Shown here: positions 35,042-43,821 of the stretch, one piece after another
How the letters are laid out: every line of letters starts with the position of its first letter
Numbering within the stretch: the stretch's first letter is position 1
Notes under the pieces: model-generated
What the model was told of the DNA's origin: nothing
Databases searched by the model: none
What the model saw: only the letters and a program-made list of their open reading frames with translations
Made by a program: the position numbers and the translations under genes
Assembly (NCBI RefSeq): GCF_004343075.1
Contig: NZ_SLXP01000007.1
Location: forward strand, 143,074-207,073
DNA length: 64,000 bases
Reading direction: 5' to 3'
From: Rhodovulum marinum
GTDB lineage: Bacteria; Pseudomonadota; Alphaproteobacteria; Rhodobacterales; Rhodobacteraceae

Positions 35042-35092
35042 TCATACAAGAGTCATATGCGATTCATATGGAATTCATATGCGATTCATATC
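35042..35092. repeat. 11-bp tandem repeat (TCATATG, five units)
   Basis: TCATA(C/T)(G/A) recurs at 35042, 35053, 35064, 35075 and 35086, exactly 11 bp apart; the central three units read ATTCATATGSR with little variation. It fills the 71-bp gap between the convergent Sel1 and peroxiredoxin genes. The AT-rich units stand out from the GC-rich surroundings. One-turn spacing would present the same DNA face each time. Confidence 0.85.
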
Positions 35093-35109
35093 GCTGATTC
35101 CGGCCGTTT

Positions 35110-35598
35110 TCAGATCGCCGCCAACAGCGCCTCGCCCGCCGAGATCTCGCACTCGCCGGGGCTTTCCTCGACGTTCAGCACCGTGACCACGCCATCCTCG
35201 GCCAGCATCGCGTAACGTTTCGACCGCGCCACCAGACCCACCGGCAGCGCCGTGAAATCCATCCCGATCGCCTTGGTAAAGGCGCCGTCCGCATCGGCCA
35301 GCATGGTGATCCCGGCATCCGTCGCCCCCGTCGCCTCGCCCCAGGCCTTCATCACGAAGGGGTCGTTGACGGCAACGCAGATCACCTCGTCCACGCCCTT
35401 GTCCTTCAGCCCGTCCATCACCCGCACGAAGCTGGGCACATGGGCCGAATGGCAGGTCGGCGTGAACGCCCCCGGCACCGCGAACAGCGCCACCTTGCGG
35501 CCCGCCAGTTTCTCGGACAGCTTCACCTCCTGCGGCCCCTCGGCGCCAAGCTGGATGAAGGTGGCCTCGGGCAGCCGGTCGCCGGTGGAAATCGTCAT
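35110..35598 (-). CDS. peroxiredoxin, Prx5/AhpC-TSA (atypical) family
   Basis: A 162-residue thiol peroxidase that reduces H2O2 and organic peroxides, usually with glutathione/glutaredoxin. The peroxidatic Cys49 is in VPGAFTPTCHSAHVP, the Prx5-type signature. Further cysteines are at ICVAVND and GECEIS. GAGGGA precedes the ATG at 35598. It is divergent from the ferredoxin-reductase-like gene by 81 bp; both are redox enzymes, so joint regulation is possible. Confidence 0.93.
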   Translation of the reverse strand: MTISTGDRLPEATFIQLGAEGPQEVKLSEKLAGRKVALFAVPGAFTPTCHSAHVPSFVRVMDGLKDKGVDEVICVAVNDPFVMKAWGEATGATDAGITMLADADGAFTKAIGMDFTALPVGLVARSKRYAMLAEDGVVTVLNVEESPGECEISAGEALLAAI

Positions 35599-35679
35599 CT
35601 CTGTCCCTCCTCGTGGATTGCAAACGCTTTCCCGCCTCAGATAGTGTCTGGCCCGGATCATGCCAGAGCGGAAGGCCCA

Positions 35680-36885
35680 ATGTCCCACATCGTCATCATC
35701 GGCGCCGGCCAGGCGGGCGCGGCGCTGGCCGCGAAATTGCGGGCACTGGACTTTGCCGGGCGGATCACCCTGATCGGCGAGGAACCCGCCCCCCCCTACC
35801 AGCGCCCGCCGCTGTCCAAGAAATACCTGCTTGGCGAGATGGGCGTCGAACGGCTGTACCTGCGCCCGCCCGAATTCTATGCCGAGAACGACATCGAGTT
35901 GCGCCTGTCGCAGACCGCGGTGGCCATCGACCGGGCCGACCGCGCGGTGATCGTGGACGGGCAGGCGCTGCGCTATGACCAGCTTGCCCTGACCACCGGC
36001 GCGGTGCCGCGCCGCCTGCCCGGCGCCATCGGGGGCGCGCTTGGCGGGGTTCATGTCGTACGCACGCTGGCCGACGTGGACGGCATGGCGCCCGCCTTCC
36101 GCCCGGGCGCGCGGGTGCTGATCGTGGGCGGCGGCTATATCGGGCTGGAGGCCGCGGCGGTGGCCGCCGCCAAGGGCCTGCAGGTCACCCTGATCGAGGC
36201 CGCCGACCGCATCCTGCAGCGCGTCGCCGCCCCCGAGACATCCGCGTATTTCCGCGACCTGCACCGCGCCCATGGCGTCGACCTGCGCGAGGGCACGGGG
36301 CTGGTGCGCCTGTTGGGCGACACCCGCGTGACCGGGGCCGAACTGACCGATGGCACCGTGCTGGATCTCGACTTCGCCATCGTCGGCATCGGCGTGACAC
36401 CCGCCACCGAACTGGCCGAAACCGCCGGGCTGGACGTGGCCCACGGCATCGCGGTGGACGCGATGGGCCGCACCTCCGACCCGGCCATCTGGGCCGCGGG
36501 CGATTGCACCAGCCTGCCCTATCGCGGCGCGCGCATCCGGCTGGAAAGCGTGCAGAACGCCATCGACCAGGCCGAGGCGGTGGCCGCGAACATGCTGGGC
36601 GCGAACGCACCCTATGACCCGAAACCGTGGTTCTGGTCCGACCAGTACGACGTGAAACTGCAGATCGCCGGGCTGAACCTGGGCCATGATCGCGTGGTGA
36701 TCCGCCCCGGCGACCGCGCGGGCGCGGTCAGCCACTGGTATTACCGCGGGGCCGAGCTTCTGGCCGTCGACGCGATGAACGACCCGCGCGCCTACATGAC
36801 CGCCAAGCGCCTGATCGAGGCGGGCCGCTCGCCCGACCCGGACGCGGTGGCGGCGGGCGACCTCAAGGCGCTGATGGCGGCGTGA
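35680..36885 (+). CDS. FAD-dependent NAD(P)H oxidoreductase, ferredoxin-reductase-like
   Basis: A 401-residue flavoprotein of the rhodocoxin/putidaredoxin-reductase type that passes electrons from NAD(P)H to a ferredoxin. The FAD motif GAGQAG is at residues 8-13, with PYQRPPLSKKYL after it; the NAD motif VGGGYIGLEAA is near 149; the second FAD motif WAAGDCTSLP is near 270. The C-terminal reductase domain contains PWFWSDQYDVKLQIAGLN. No ferredoxin or P450 gene is adjacent, so the electron acceptor is unknown. rsmD overlaps its stop by 4 bp. Confidence 0.92.
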   Translation: MSHIVIIGAGQAGAALAAKLRALDFAGRITLIGEEPAPPYQRPPLSKKYLLGEMGVERLYLRPPEFYAENDIELRLSQTAVAIDRADRAVIVDGQALRYDQLALTTGAVPRRLPGAIGGALGGVHVVRTLADVDGMAPAFRPGARVLIVGGGYIGLEAAAVAAAKGLQVTLIEAADRILQRVAAPETSAYFRDLHRAHGVDLREGTGLVRLLGDTRVTGAELTDGTVLDLDFAIVGIGVTPATELAETAGLDVAHGIAVDAMGRTSDPAIWAAGDCTSLPYRGARIRLESVQNAIDQAEAVAANMLGANAPYDPKPWFWSDQYDVKLQIAGLNLGHDRVVIRPGDRAGAVSHWYYRGAELLAVDAMNDPRAYMTAKRLIEAGRSPDPDAVAAGDLKALMAA

Positions 36886-37442
36886 GGATCATCGCGGGCC
36901 AGCACCGGGGCCTTCGGCTGGCCTCGGTCGGCAAGGGCGATGCGGGCGCGCATCTGCGCCCCACGACCGACCGGGTGCGCGAAAGCCTGTTCAACCTTCT
37001 GGTGAACGGCCCCTATGGCGACCCGGTGACCGGCGCCCATGTGGTGGACCTGTTCGCGGGCACCGGCGCGCTGGGGCTCGAGGCGCTGTCGCGCGGCGCG
37101 GCGCATGTCACCTTTGTCGAAAACGGCGCCAAGGCCGCCGCCCTGATCCGCGAGAACGTGGCGAAATGCCGGGCCGAGGGTGCAACGACCCTGATCCGCC
37201 GCGACGCGACGCGGCCGGGCGAAAACCCCGGCGCGGCCCATGACCTGGTGTTCCTCGACCCGCCCTATGGCAAGGGGCTGGGCGAAAAGGCACTGGCCGC
37301 GGCCCTGGCGGGCGGCTGGATCGCGCCCGGCGCGCTGATCGTCTGGGAGGAGGGCGGCGAGATCGCCCCGCCCGAGGGCGTGGACCTGCTGGATACCCGG
37401 CGCTACGGCGACACGCGGATCGCGATCCTGCGCCACGCCTGA
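36882..37442 (+). CDS. rsmD: 16S rRNA (guanine966-N2)-methyltransferase
   Basis: A 186-residue SAM-dependent methyltransferase acting on G966 of 16S rRNA in assembled 30S subunits. It opens MRIIAGQHRGLRL, has RPTTDRVRESLFNLL, the SAM loop VDLFAGTGALGLEALSRGA, and the catalytic LDPPYGKG. The start is GTG at 36882, overlapping the previous stop as GTGA. A GC hairpin (GGGCCGG/CCGGCCC, 37453-37469) follows its stop. Confidence 0.95.
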   Translation: MRIIAGQHRGLRLASVGKGDAGAHLRPTTDRVRESLFNLLVNGPYGDPVTGAHVVDLFAGTGALGLEALSRGAAHVTFVENGAKAAALIRENVAKCRAEGATTLIRRDATRPGENPGAAHDLVFLDPPYGKGLGEKALAAALAGGWIAPGALIVWEEGGEIAPPEGVDLLDTRRYGDTRIAILRHA

Positions 37443-37484
37443 TCCCGCTTGCGGGCCGGCACCCGGCCCCCCATCTGATCGTCC

Positions 37485-38426
37485 ATGACCGCGCTTGCCC
37501 CCGCCACCGATGCCGCGCTGATCGCCGCTGCCCGCGCCTATTTCGCCGCGCGGCGCGCCCGCGTGCCCGGTTTCGTGCGGGCACAGTTCGGGCTGCGCGG
37601 CACGGTCCGGCTGCATCGCCACGCGCTGGGCTGGGACATCGTCAAGGCACCGGTCAACGTGGTGCTGTCGCCGGTGCTGATCCTGTCGCGGCTGGGCGGC
37701 TGGGCGGCGGGCCGTCTGGGCGCGCGGCGCACCGCCGACTGGCTGCTGTCGCGCCGTGTGTTGCTGCCCACCGCGGTCGCCCGGGCCGCCGAACGCGCCA
37801 TCGTCGTCGACCTGCTGGAGCTGCCCTGGGACGGCCCCGGCAAGACCAGCGAGGCCGACGCGCTGGCCCGCGCCATGCTGGCCCAACCGGCCCTGGCCCG
37901 GCTGGTTGCGGAACGGCGCGAGGCGGGCCGCCTGACCGCGCGCGCCCTGTCGGACTATGGCGGCACGCGGTCCGCCGTGGCCGAGATGACCACGGCGCTG
38001 GGCACGCTGGGCGCGGGCGCGATCGTGTTCCAGTCGGTCACACCGGGCATGGTGTCCTTCGCCCCCGGCCTGGCCGCCGTGCTGGCCCACCAGGCGGCGG
38101 TGGCGGCCTTTCCGCTGGGCGGGCTGATGGGCACGGCGTGGTATGGCCTGTTCCCGGTCGCCGTCTCGCCCTGGCTGATCGCCGCGCTGACCGTTGGGCT
38201 GGTCGCCATGGGCGCGCTGGTGGCAGCCTTCGCAGGTGTGATCGCCGACCCGGTGCAAACCGCGCTGGGGCTGCACCAACGCCGCCTGAATCGCCTGATC
38301 GACGCGATGGAGGATGCCTTTACCGGCGAGGGGAAACGCGGCTTTGCCGTGCGCGAACATTACCTCGCGCGGCTTCTGGACCTGTCCGACGCGGGAATGG
38401 CGGCAATCCGCATGCTGACGCCCTGA
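37485..38426 (+). CDS. uncharacterised protein with C-terminal membrane segments
   Basis: A 313-residue protein common in style to Rhodobacteraceae, possibly the DUF6635 family (from memory, uncertain). The N-terminal 160 residues are soluble and Ala/Arg-rich (FGLRGTVRLHRHALGWDIVK, LPWDGPGKTSEADALARAML); about residues 165-265 form three or four hydrophobic segments (GAIVFQSVTPGMVSFAPGLA, LFPVAVSPWLIAALTVGLVA); a soluble tail follows (LHQRRLNRLIDAMEDAF). No catalytic motif is apparent. It ends 6 bp from the convergent hydrolase gene. Confidence 0.7.
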   Translation: MTALAPATDAALIAAARAYFAARRARVPGFVRAQFGLRGTVRLHRHALGWDIVKAPVNVVLSPVLILSRLGGWAAGRLGARRTADWLLSRRVLLPTAVARAAERAIVVDLLELPWDGPGKTSEADALARAMLAQPALARLVAERREAGRLTARALSDYGGTRSAVAEMTTALGTLGAGAIVFQSVTPGMVSFAPGLAAVLAHQAAVAAFPLGGLMGTAWYGLFPVAVSPWLIAALTVGLVAMGALVAAFAGVIADPVQTALGLHQRRLNRLIDAMEDAFTGEGKRGFAVREHYLARLLDLSDAGMAAIRMLTP

Positions 38427-38432
38427 CCGCGC

Positions 38433-39995
38433 TCAGGACGCCATCTGGAACATCGGAAAGGTCACGCCCAGCGCCCAGGCCAAAAACAGCCCCAGCCCGA
38501 TCCCCGCCCCCGCCGGCCGGGCCGAGGCGCGGCCCACCCAGCCGCCCATCATCCCGAACAGCAGGAAGAACAACAGCACCACCGGCAGGATCACCAGCAG
38601 GAAGAACAGCCCGCTGAAATCCAGCGCCGTGGCCAGCCCCAGCGAGGCCAGGAATGCCCCCCGCGCCGTCAGGCTGCGCCACAGCGGCGCACGCCCGCCC
38701 TCGACCATCAGCGCGTCGCCCAGCATGTAGGGCACCGTGCCCACCGCCATCGCCGCGATGATCACCGCCCGTTCGGGGTTGGGAAAGAACGAGGTCACGT
38801 AGCGATCCATCGCGAATCCGTAGATGCCGATGCCATAAAACGCGACCAGCCCCGCCAGCCCCAGGATGCGCCCCACCTCGCGCCAGCCGGGCCAGCGCAC
38901 CTCGCCCCACCACGCCAGCAGCGCCAGCACCAGCACGCCATACAGCGCGAAATGCACGGCCAGGTAATCGGCCACCAGCACCGGCAGGAACCGCGTGTTC
39001 ACCGGCGCCAGCACCAGCGGCACCACCACCGCCGGCAGCAGCGCCGCGATCAGGAAACGGTTGCGCGGCAGGGGTTTCGGCCGCGCCTGGTGGGTCTTGC
39101 CGCCCAGGCGGGCCAGCGGCCAGGCCAGCGCCACGATCCCCGTCAGCAACAGCGCCACCCAGCCGCCCATATGCGCCACGTCGCCCGAACTTTGCCGCCC
39201 GAATGTCGCGTCCAGCCAGGCCCGCGCCTCGCGCAGCATGGTGGGCGACCAGATCACCCCGACATGTTCCACGTTCGGCGCCAGAACCGCGCGCCGCCCG
39301 GTGCCCTCGGCCGGGTCGCCCACCGTGTCGCCCAACCCCGCCGCCGGGTCGGCGCGGTGCAGCGCGGCCAGCGCGTCGGGGATCAGCCGCCCCTCCCACT
39401 CGCCCTGGATCATCAACAGGTTCGGCGGGTCGGTCGCGGTGATCGAATCGTCCGACATCGACACCGCCACCGTGGCCGCCAGCCGGTCATCGACCACCGC
39501 CTGCCGCACCGCGATGTAACTGCCCATGGAATGGCCCATGATCGCCACGCGCCCATCCGCCCAGGGCTGGGCCAGCGCGGCGTCGATCACCCGATCGGTT
39601 TCGGCCATCAACAGGATCGCCGTGCCCTCGGGGCTGTCCAGGTCGCCCGACATCGGCACCGGGTTGCGCCCGTGCCCCTCGTAGTCGAACGCGACGGCGG
39701 CATAGCCCGCCCGCGCCAGGGTCAGCGAGGTCGCCTGCATCAAGGGCCGCGACCCCGCGAATCCGTGCGAGACGATGACCACCGGCGCGGGCCCCGCATC
39801 CGGCAGGCGGTAAACGGTGGTGGGCGTCGTGCCGGTGCCGGGCACGGGTTCGATCAGGATGCCCGCGCGTTCCGATTCCAGCTGCCAGATCGACACGACG
39901 ATCGCCGCCAGCGCCAGGATCGCGACGATCCAGCGCGCGGGCGTCAGCCGCCAGCCCACGGGGTGCGGATGGTCCTGCGCGGCGGTCATCGGCAT
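38433..39995 (-). CDS. alpha/beta hydrolase fused to a polytopic membrane domain
   Basis: A 520-residue protein with an N-terminal membrane anchor (about 22-40), an alpha/beta-hydrolase domain (about 55-270) with nucleophile elbow GHSMGS and oxyanion loop VSHGFAGSRP, then about eight hydrophobic segments from residue 285 to the end. The hydrolase domain would face the periplasm. Substrate unknown; the fusion suggests a lipid or membrane-linked substrate. Downstream of sfsA-map on the same strand (93 bp after map). Confidence 0.8.
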   Translation of the reverse strand: MPMTAAQDHPHPVGWRLTPARWIVAILALAAIVVSIWQLESERAGILIEPVPGTGTTPTTVYRLPDAGPAPVVIVSHGFAGSRPLMQATSLTLARAGYAAVAFDYEGHGRNPVPMSGDLDSPEGTAILLMAETDRVIDAALAQPWADGRVAIMGHSMGSYIAVRQAVVDDRLAATVAVSMSDDSITATDPPNLLMIQGEWEGRLIPDALAALHRADPAAGLGDTVGDPAEGTGRRAVLAPNVEHVGVIWSPTMLREARAWLDATFGRQSSGDVAHMGGWVALLLTGIVALAWPLARLGGKTHQARPKPLPRNRFLIAALLPAVVVPLVLAPVNTRFLPVLVADYLAVHFALYGVLVLALLAWWGEVRWPGWREVGRILGLAGLVAFYGIGIYGFAMDRYVTSFFPNPERAVIIAAMAVGTVPYMLGDALMVEGGRAPLWRSLTARGAFLASLGLATALDFSGLFFLLVILPVVLLFFLLFGMMGGWVGRASARPAGAGIGLGLFLAWALGVTFPMFQMAS

Positions 39996-40088
39996 CCCCG
40001 GCCAGGGGCCAGCGGGCGGAATCTGGGTCGCATCTGGGGCATCGGCGCTCCTTTCCGGCGGACGGGCGCGCCCGGCATCGGGGGCGGC

Positions 40089-40961
40089 CTAGCGATAGGT
40101 AGGGTGGAACAGCCCCGCCGGCGAGAGCGTGAAGATCTCGGCGCCCTCGGCGGTGACGCCGATGGAATGCTCGAACTGCGCCGACAGCGTCTTGTCGCGG
40201 GTCACCGCCGTCCAGTCATCGGCCAGCACCCCGGTCTCGGGGCGGCCAAGGTTCACCATCGGCTCGATGGTGAAGAACATCCCCTCTTCCAGAACCGGCC
40301 CGGCGCCCTTCTGGCCGTAATGCAGCACGTTGGGGGGCGCGTGGAACACCCGCCCCAGCCCGTGGCCGCAGAAATCGCGCACCACGCTCATCTTGTGGCT
40401 TTCCACATAGGTCTGGATCGCGTGGCCGATATCGCCGAAGGTGTTGCCGGGCCTGACCGCGTCGATCCCCTTGAACAGCGCGTCATGGGTCACCTGGATC
40501 AGCCGCTCGGCCTTGCGCGACAGTTTCCCCGCCACGTACATCCGGCTGGTGTCGCCGAACCAGCCATCGACGATCACCGTCACGTCGATGTTCAGGATGT
40601 CGCCATCGACCAGCACGTCATCCTTGCGCCGTTTCTCCAGGTCCTTCGACACCGTCTCGGTGCCGCTTTTCGGGATCGGCGCGCCGGGGATGCCGTGGCA
40701 GACCACGTTGTTGACCGAGATGCAGCTGGCGTGCCGGTACCCCTTGTAGCCGATGGTGGCCGAGGTCGCGCCCTTGGCCTCGACCATTTCGGTGATCAGC
40801 CGGTCGATTTCGCCGGTGCTCTGGCCGGGATGCACCGCGGGGGCGATCTCGTCCAGGATCTCGGCCGCAACCCGCCCGGCCGCATGCATGCCCGCGAAAT
40901 CCTCGCGTTCATGGATGCGGATGTTGTCCCTGTTGCGGCGGGTCCGCCTTTTCTCGTCCAC
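40089..40961 (-). CDS. map: methionine aminopeptidase type I
   Basis: A 290-residue dimetal enzyme that removes the N-terminal Met after deformylation. Metal ligands fit the family: Asp126 (NIDVT), Asp137 (FGDTSRMY), the His in FCGHGLGRVFH, Glu in FFTIEPMVN and Glu in FEHSIGV; substrate His89 is in VCHGIPG. Between HGIPG and DGDILNID there is a Lys/Asp-rich insert of about 25 residues (93-118) not in E. coli MetAP. The GTG start at 40961 has GAGGAG 6 nt upstream; longer in-frame starts lack such a site. It follows sfsA by 65 bp. Confidence 0.95.
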   Translation of the reverse strand: MDEKRRTRRNRDNIRIHEREDFAGMHAAGRVAAEILDEIAPAVHPGQSTGEIDRLITEMVEAKGATSATIGYKGYRHASCISVNNVVCHGIPGAPIPKSGTETVSKDLEKRRKDDVLVDGDILNIDVTVIVDGWFGDTSRMYVAGKLSRKAERLIQVTHDALFKGIDAVRPGNTFGDIGHAIQTYVESHKMSVVRDFCGHGLGRVFHAPPNVLHYGQKGAGPVLEEGMFFTIEPMVNLGRPETGVLADDWTAVTRDKTLSAQFEHSIGVTAEGAEIFTLSPAGLFHPTYR

Positions 40962-41026
40962 TGGCAACTCCTCGGCCCCTCGCGCGGCAACATAATGCGG
41001 CATCGCGGCAATGGCCAGTGCAGGCC

Positions 41027-41743
41027 CTAACCCTGCGGCGCAAGGTCCACCGGCAGCGGCGCGGCCAGCGTCACGCCGCCCGTGTCGATCGCGGTGCCGT
41101 AACACAACATCTCGACCCCCGCCGCGGCGGCCGCGCGCGCCGCCTGCGCATAGGCGGGGTCGATATCCGCGGCCAGCCGGAACCGCGCGCAATCGCTGCG
41201 CTGCACCAGGTACAGAACCGCCGCCCGGTGCCCCGCCTGCGCCATCCGCGCCAGTTCGGCCATGTGTTTCGCGCCGCGCGCCGTCACGCTGTCGGGAAAC
41301 TCGGCCCAGTCGCCCGCGCGGCGCAGATGCACGTTCTTCACCTCGACATAGGCGTCGGGCAACCCCGCCCCGGTCAACAGGAAATCCACCCGGCTGCGTT
41401 CGCCATATTTCACCTCGGCGCGCACCTGCCCATACGCCGCGAATTCCGCCACGCGGGCCGCCTCCAGCGCCTCGCGCACCACCCGGTTGGGCAGGCCCGC
41501 GTCGATCCCCGCCCAGTGCCCGCCGGGCAGCTCCGCCAGCCGCCAGCCATAGCGCAGCTTCTTCCTGGGGTCGTCATTGGGTTCCAGCCAGACGCGCAGG
41601 CCCGGCTCCTTCAGCCCCATCATCGAGCCGGGGTTCGGGCAATGCGCCGTCACCGCCTGCCCGCTGTCCAGCGTCACGTCGGCCAGGAACCGGTTATAGC
41701 GGCGGATCAGCCGACCGCGCACGAGGGGGCTTTGAAAGCGCAT
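41027..41743 (-). CDS. sfsA: SfsA family protein
   Basis: A 238-residue SfsA protein, named from sugar fermentation stimulation in E. coli; DNA binding and a nuclease-like fold have been reported for the family, but its role is unsettled. Conserved blocks are FLADVTLDSGQAVTAHCPNPG SM at about 20-42, YGERSRVDFLLT, and VEVKNVHL with the PD-(D/E)XK-like E-x-K. It is divergent from the MoCF gene by 45 bp and probably cotranscribed with map. Confidence 0.94.
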   Translation of the reverse strand: MRFQSPLVRGRLIRRYNRFLADVTLDSGQAVTAHCPNPGSMMGLKEPGLRVWLEPNDDPRKKLRYGWRLAELPGGHWAGIDAGLPNRVVREALEAARVAEFAAYGQVRAEVKYGERSRVDFLLTGAGLPDAYVEVKNVHLRRAGDWAEFPDSVTARGAKHMAELARMAQAGHRAAVLYLVQRSDCARFRLAADIDPAYAQAARAAAAAGVEMLCYGTAIDTGGVTLAAPLPVDLAPQG

Positions 41744-41788
41744 GACCCGGACCTATACCGAGGCAAGAGACCGGACAAGGAGGCGAGC

Positions 41789-42520
41789 ATGGGCAATCCC
41801 ACCGCGGCGATGCTGGTGATCGGCGACGAGATCCTTTCGGGGCGAACGCGCGACGCCAACATGCATTTCCTCGCGGGCGAACTGGTCAAGCACGGCATCC
41901 GCCTGTCCGAGGTCCGCATCGTCCCCGACATCCCCGAGCGCATCGTCGAGGCGCTGAACGCCCTGCGGGCGGCCTATGACACGGTGTTCACCTCGGGCGG
42001 CATCGGGCCGACCCATGACGACATCACCGCCGACGCGGTCGCCGCGGCCTTTGGCGTGGGGATCGACGTGCGCGAGGATGCCCGCGCCCTGATGCAGGAG
42101 TATTGCGACCGGATGGGGCGCGAGCTGAACGAATCGCGCCTGCGCATGGCCCGCATCCCCGAAGGCGCCGCGCTGATCGAGAACCCGATTTCCGCCGCGC
42201 CGGGGTTCACCATCGGCAACGTGCATGTCATGGCCGGCGTGCCCTCGATCTTCCAGGCGATGGTGGCGGGCGTGCTTCCGACGCTGGTGGGGGGCGACGC
42301 GCTTCTGTCGCAGAACCTGACCGTGGAACGGGCCGAGGGCGACATCGCCGGCGAGCTGCGCGGGCTGGCCGCCGAATTTCCCGACCTGTCCATCGGCTCC
42401 TACCCCTTCGTGCGCGACGGGGTCTACGGCACCAATATCGTGATCCGCGGCAGCGACGGCGCACGGCTGGACGCCGCCATGGGCCGGCTTTGCGCGACCT
42501 TCCCCGAGGCGGTCGCGTGA
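41789..42520 (+). CDS. molybdopterin-binding (MoCF/CinA N-domain) protein
   Basis: A 243-residue stand-alone MoaB/MogA-fold protein of the CinA N-terminal type. It has the VIGDEILSGRTRDANMHFLA and TSGGIGPTHDDITADAVAAA motifs. The C-terminal nicotinamide-deamidase domain of full CinA is missing, so it is not a pncC fusion. Relatives are annotated as competence/damage-inducible or ADP-ribose pyrophosphatase-type enzymes. AAGGAGG lies 5 nt before the ATG. The GNAT gene overlaps its stop by 4 bp. Confidence 0.9.
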   Translation: MGNPTAAMLVIGDEILSGRTRDANMHFLAGELVKHGIRLSEVRIVPDIPERIVEALNALRAAYDTVFTSGGIGPTHDDITADAVAAAFGVGIDVREDARALMQEYCDRMGRELNESRLRMARIPEGAALIENPISAAPGFTIGNVHVMAGVPSIFQAMVAGVLPTLVGGDALLSQNLTVERAEGDIAGELRGLAAEFPDLSIGSYPFVRDGVYGTNIVIRGSDGARLDAAMGRLCATFPEAVA

Positions 42521-43242
42521 CGCCCGAGGCGCTGTTCGCGGCGCAAGAGGCCACCTGGCCGCCCGCGTCGAAAACCCGTCTCGGCCCCTGGTGCATCCGC
42601 GACGGCCAGGGCGGCGGCAAGCGCGTCTCGGCCGCCACCGCCCAGGGCCCGGTGACGGAGGCCGAGATAGACGCGGCCGAGGCCGCCATGGCCGATCTGG
42701 ACCAGCCGCCCCTGGTCATGGTCCGCCCCGGCGAAGACAGGCTCGACGCCCTGCTGGCCGCCCGCGGCTATGCGCTGGTCGACCCGGTCGAGGTGCTGGC
42801 CGCGCCCGTCGAGACGCTGGCCGCCGAACCGCCCCCCCCGGTCACCGCCTTCACCGTCTGGGAACCGCTGGCGATCATGAACGAACTGTGGGACGAGGCC
42901 GGCATCGGCCCCGCGCGCCGCGCGGTGATGGCCCGCGCCGCCACGCCGAAAACCGCCGTGATGGGCCGCCAGAACGACCGCGCCGCCGGCGCCGCCTTCG
43001 CCGCGATCCATGGGGGGCTGTGTTTCGTGCATGCCATGGCGGTGGCCGCCCCCCACCGTCGGCAAGGCACCGCCGTCAACATGATGCGGGCCGTGGCCCA
43101 ATGGGCCCAAGATCATGGGGCAGAACAGCTTGCAGCCCTTGTAACCCAGGACAACGCGGCGGCCCGCGCGCTCTACGCTTCCTTGGGGATGCGGAATGTG
43201 GGACACTATCACTACAGAATGAAAGCGCCACCAATGGCCTGA
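42517..43242 (+). CDS. GNAT family N-acetyltransferase
   Basis: A 241-residue protein with a GTG start in a GTGA overlap with the previous gene. The N-terminal 110 residues are weakly conserved (GPWCIRDGQGGGKRVSAATA; VMVRPGEDRLDALLAARGYA), and the C-terminal half is the acetyl-CoA fold with FVHAMAVAAPHRRQGTAVNM and AARALYASLGM. This two-lobe layout is typical of GNATs annotated as acetyltransferases of unknown target in alphaproteobacteria. The next gene starts 3 bp later. Confidence 0.85.
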   Translation: MTPEALFAAQEATWPPASKTRLGPWCIRDGQGGGKRVSAATAQGPVTEAEIDAAEAAMADLDQPPLVMVRPGEDRLDALLAARGYALVDPVEVLAAPVETLAAEPPPPVTAFTVWEPLAIMNELWDEAGIGPARRAVMARAATPKTAVMGRQNDRAAGAAFAAIHGGLCFVHAMAVAAPHRRQGTAVNMMRAVAQWAQDHGAEQLAALVTQDNAAARALYASLGMRNVGHYHYRMKAPPMA

Positions 43243-43245
43243 GCA

Positions 43246-43821
43246 GTGACAGATAAACCCGACCTTCCCACGGCGCTCGACCTGCCGCCGGTCGACCCGT
43301 TGCCGCCCGAGACGCGGAAATATTTCGACATCTGCGCCGAGAAACTGGGCCTCGTGCCCAACGTGCTGCGCGCCTATGCCTTCGACATCGCCAAGCTGAA
43401 CGCGTTCTCCGCGATGTATAACGACCTGATGCTGGGCGAAAGCGGGCTGACGAAACTGGAACGCGAGATGATCGCGGTCGTGGTCTCGTCGATCAACCGC
43501 TGCTGGTACTGCCAGGTGGCCCATGGCGCGGCGGTCCGCGAGCTTTCGGGCGATCCGAAACTGGGCGAGGCGATGGTGATGAACTATCGCGCCGCGCCCC
43601 TGAACGCCCGCCAGCGCGCGATGCTGGACTTCGCCGAAAAGCTGACGCTGGAAAGCCACCGGGTAGAGGAGGCCGACCGCCAGGCCCTGCGCGACCAGGG
43701 CTTTTCCGACCGCGACATCTGGGACATCGCCGCGGTGGCGGGCTTTTTCAACATGTCGAACCGGATCGCCTCGGCCAGCGGCATGGAACCGAACGAGGCC
43801 TATCACGGCGCCCACAGATGA
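43246..43821 (+). CDS. AhpD-like peroxidase-related protein (CMD family)
   Basis: A 191-residue alkylhydroperoxidase D/carboxymuconolactone decarboxylase fold protein of the uncharacterised peroxidase-related subgroup. The redox motif is ExxxxV...CWYCQVAHG, with the CxxC pair and following His of AhpD. A role in thiol-dependent peroxide reduction is inferred. The start is GTG at 43246. It overlaps the OmpA-family gene by 4 bp, so it sits mid-operon between a GNAT and an envelope protein. Confidence 0.9.
   Translation: MTDKPDLPTALDLPPVDPLPPETRKYFDICAEKLGLVPNVLRAYAFDIAKLNAFSAMYNDLMLGESGLTKLEREMIAVVVSSINRCWYCQVAHGAAVRELSGDPKLGEAMVMNYRAAPLNARQRAMLDFAEKLTLESHRVEEADRQALRDQGFSDRDIWDIAAVAGFFNMSNRIASASGMEPNEAYHGAHR

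Noticed and set aside
35042..35092. CRISPR-like array
   Set aside because: The units are only 11 bp, directly abutting, with no spacers and no cas genes.
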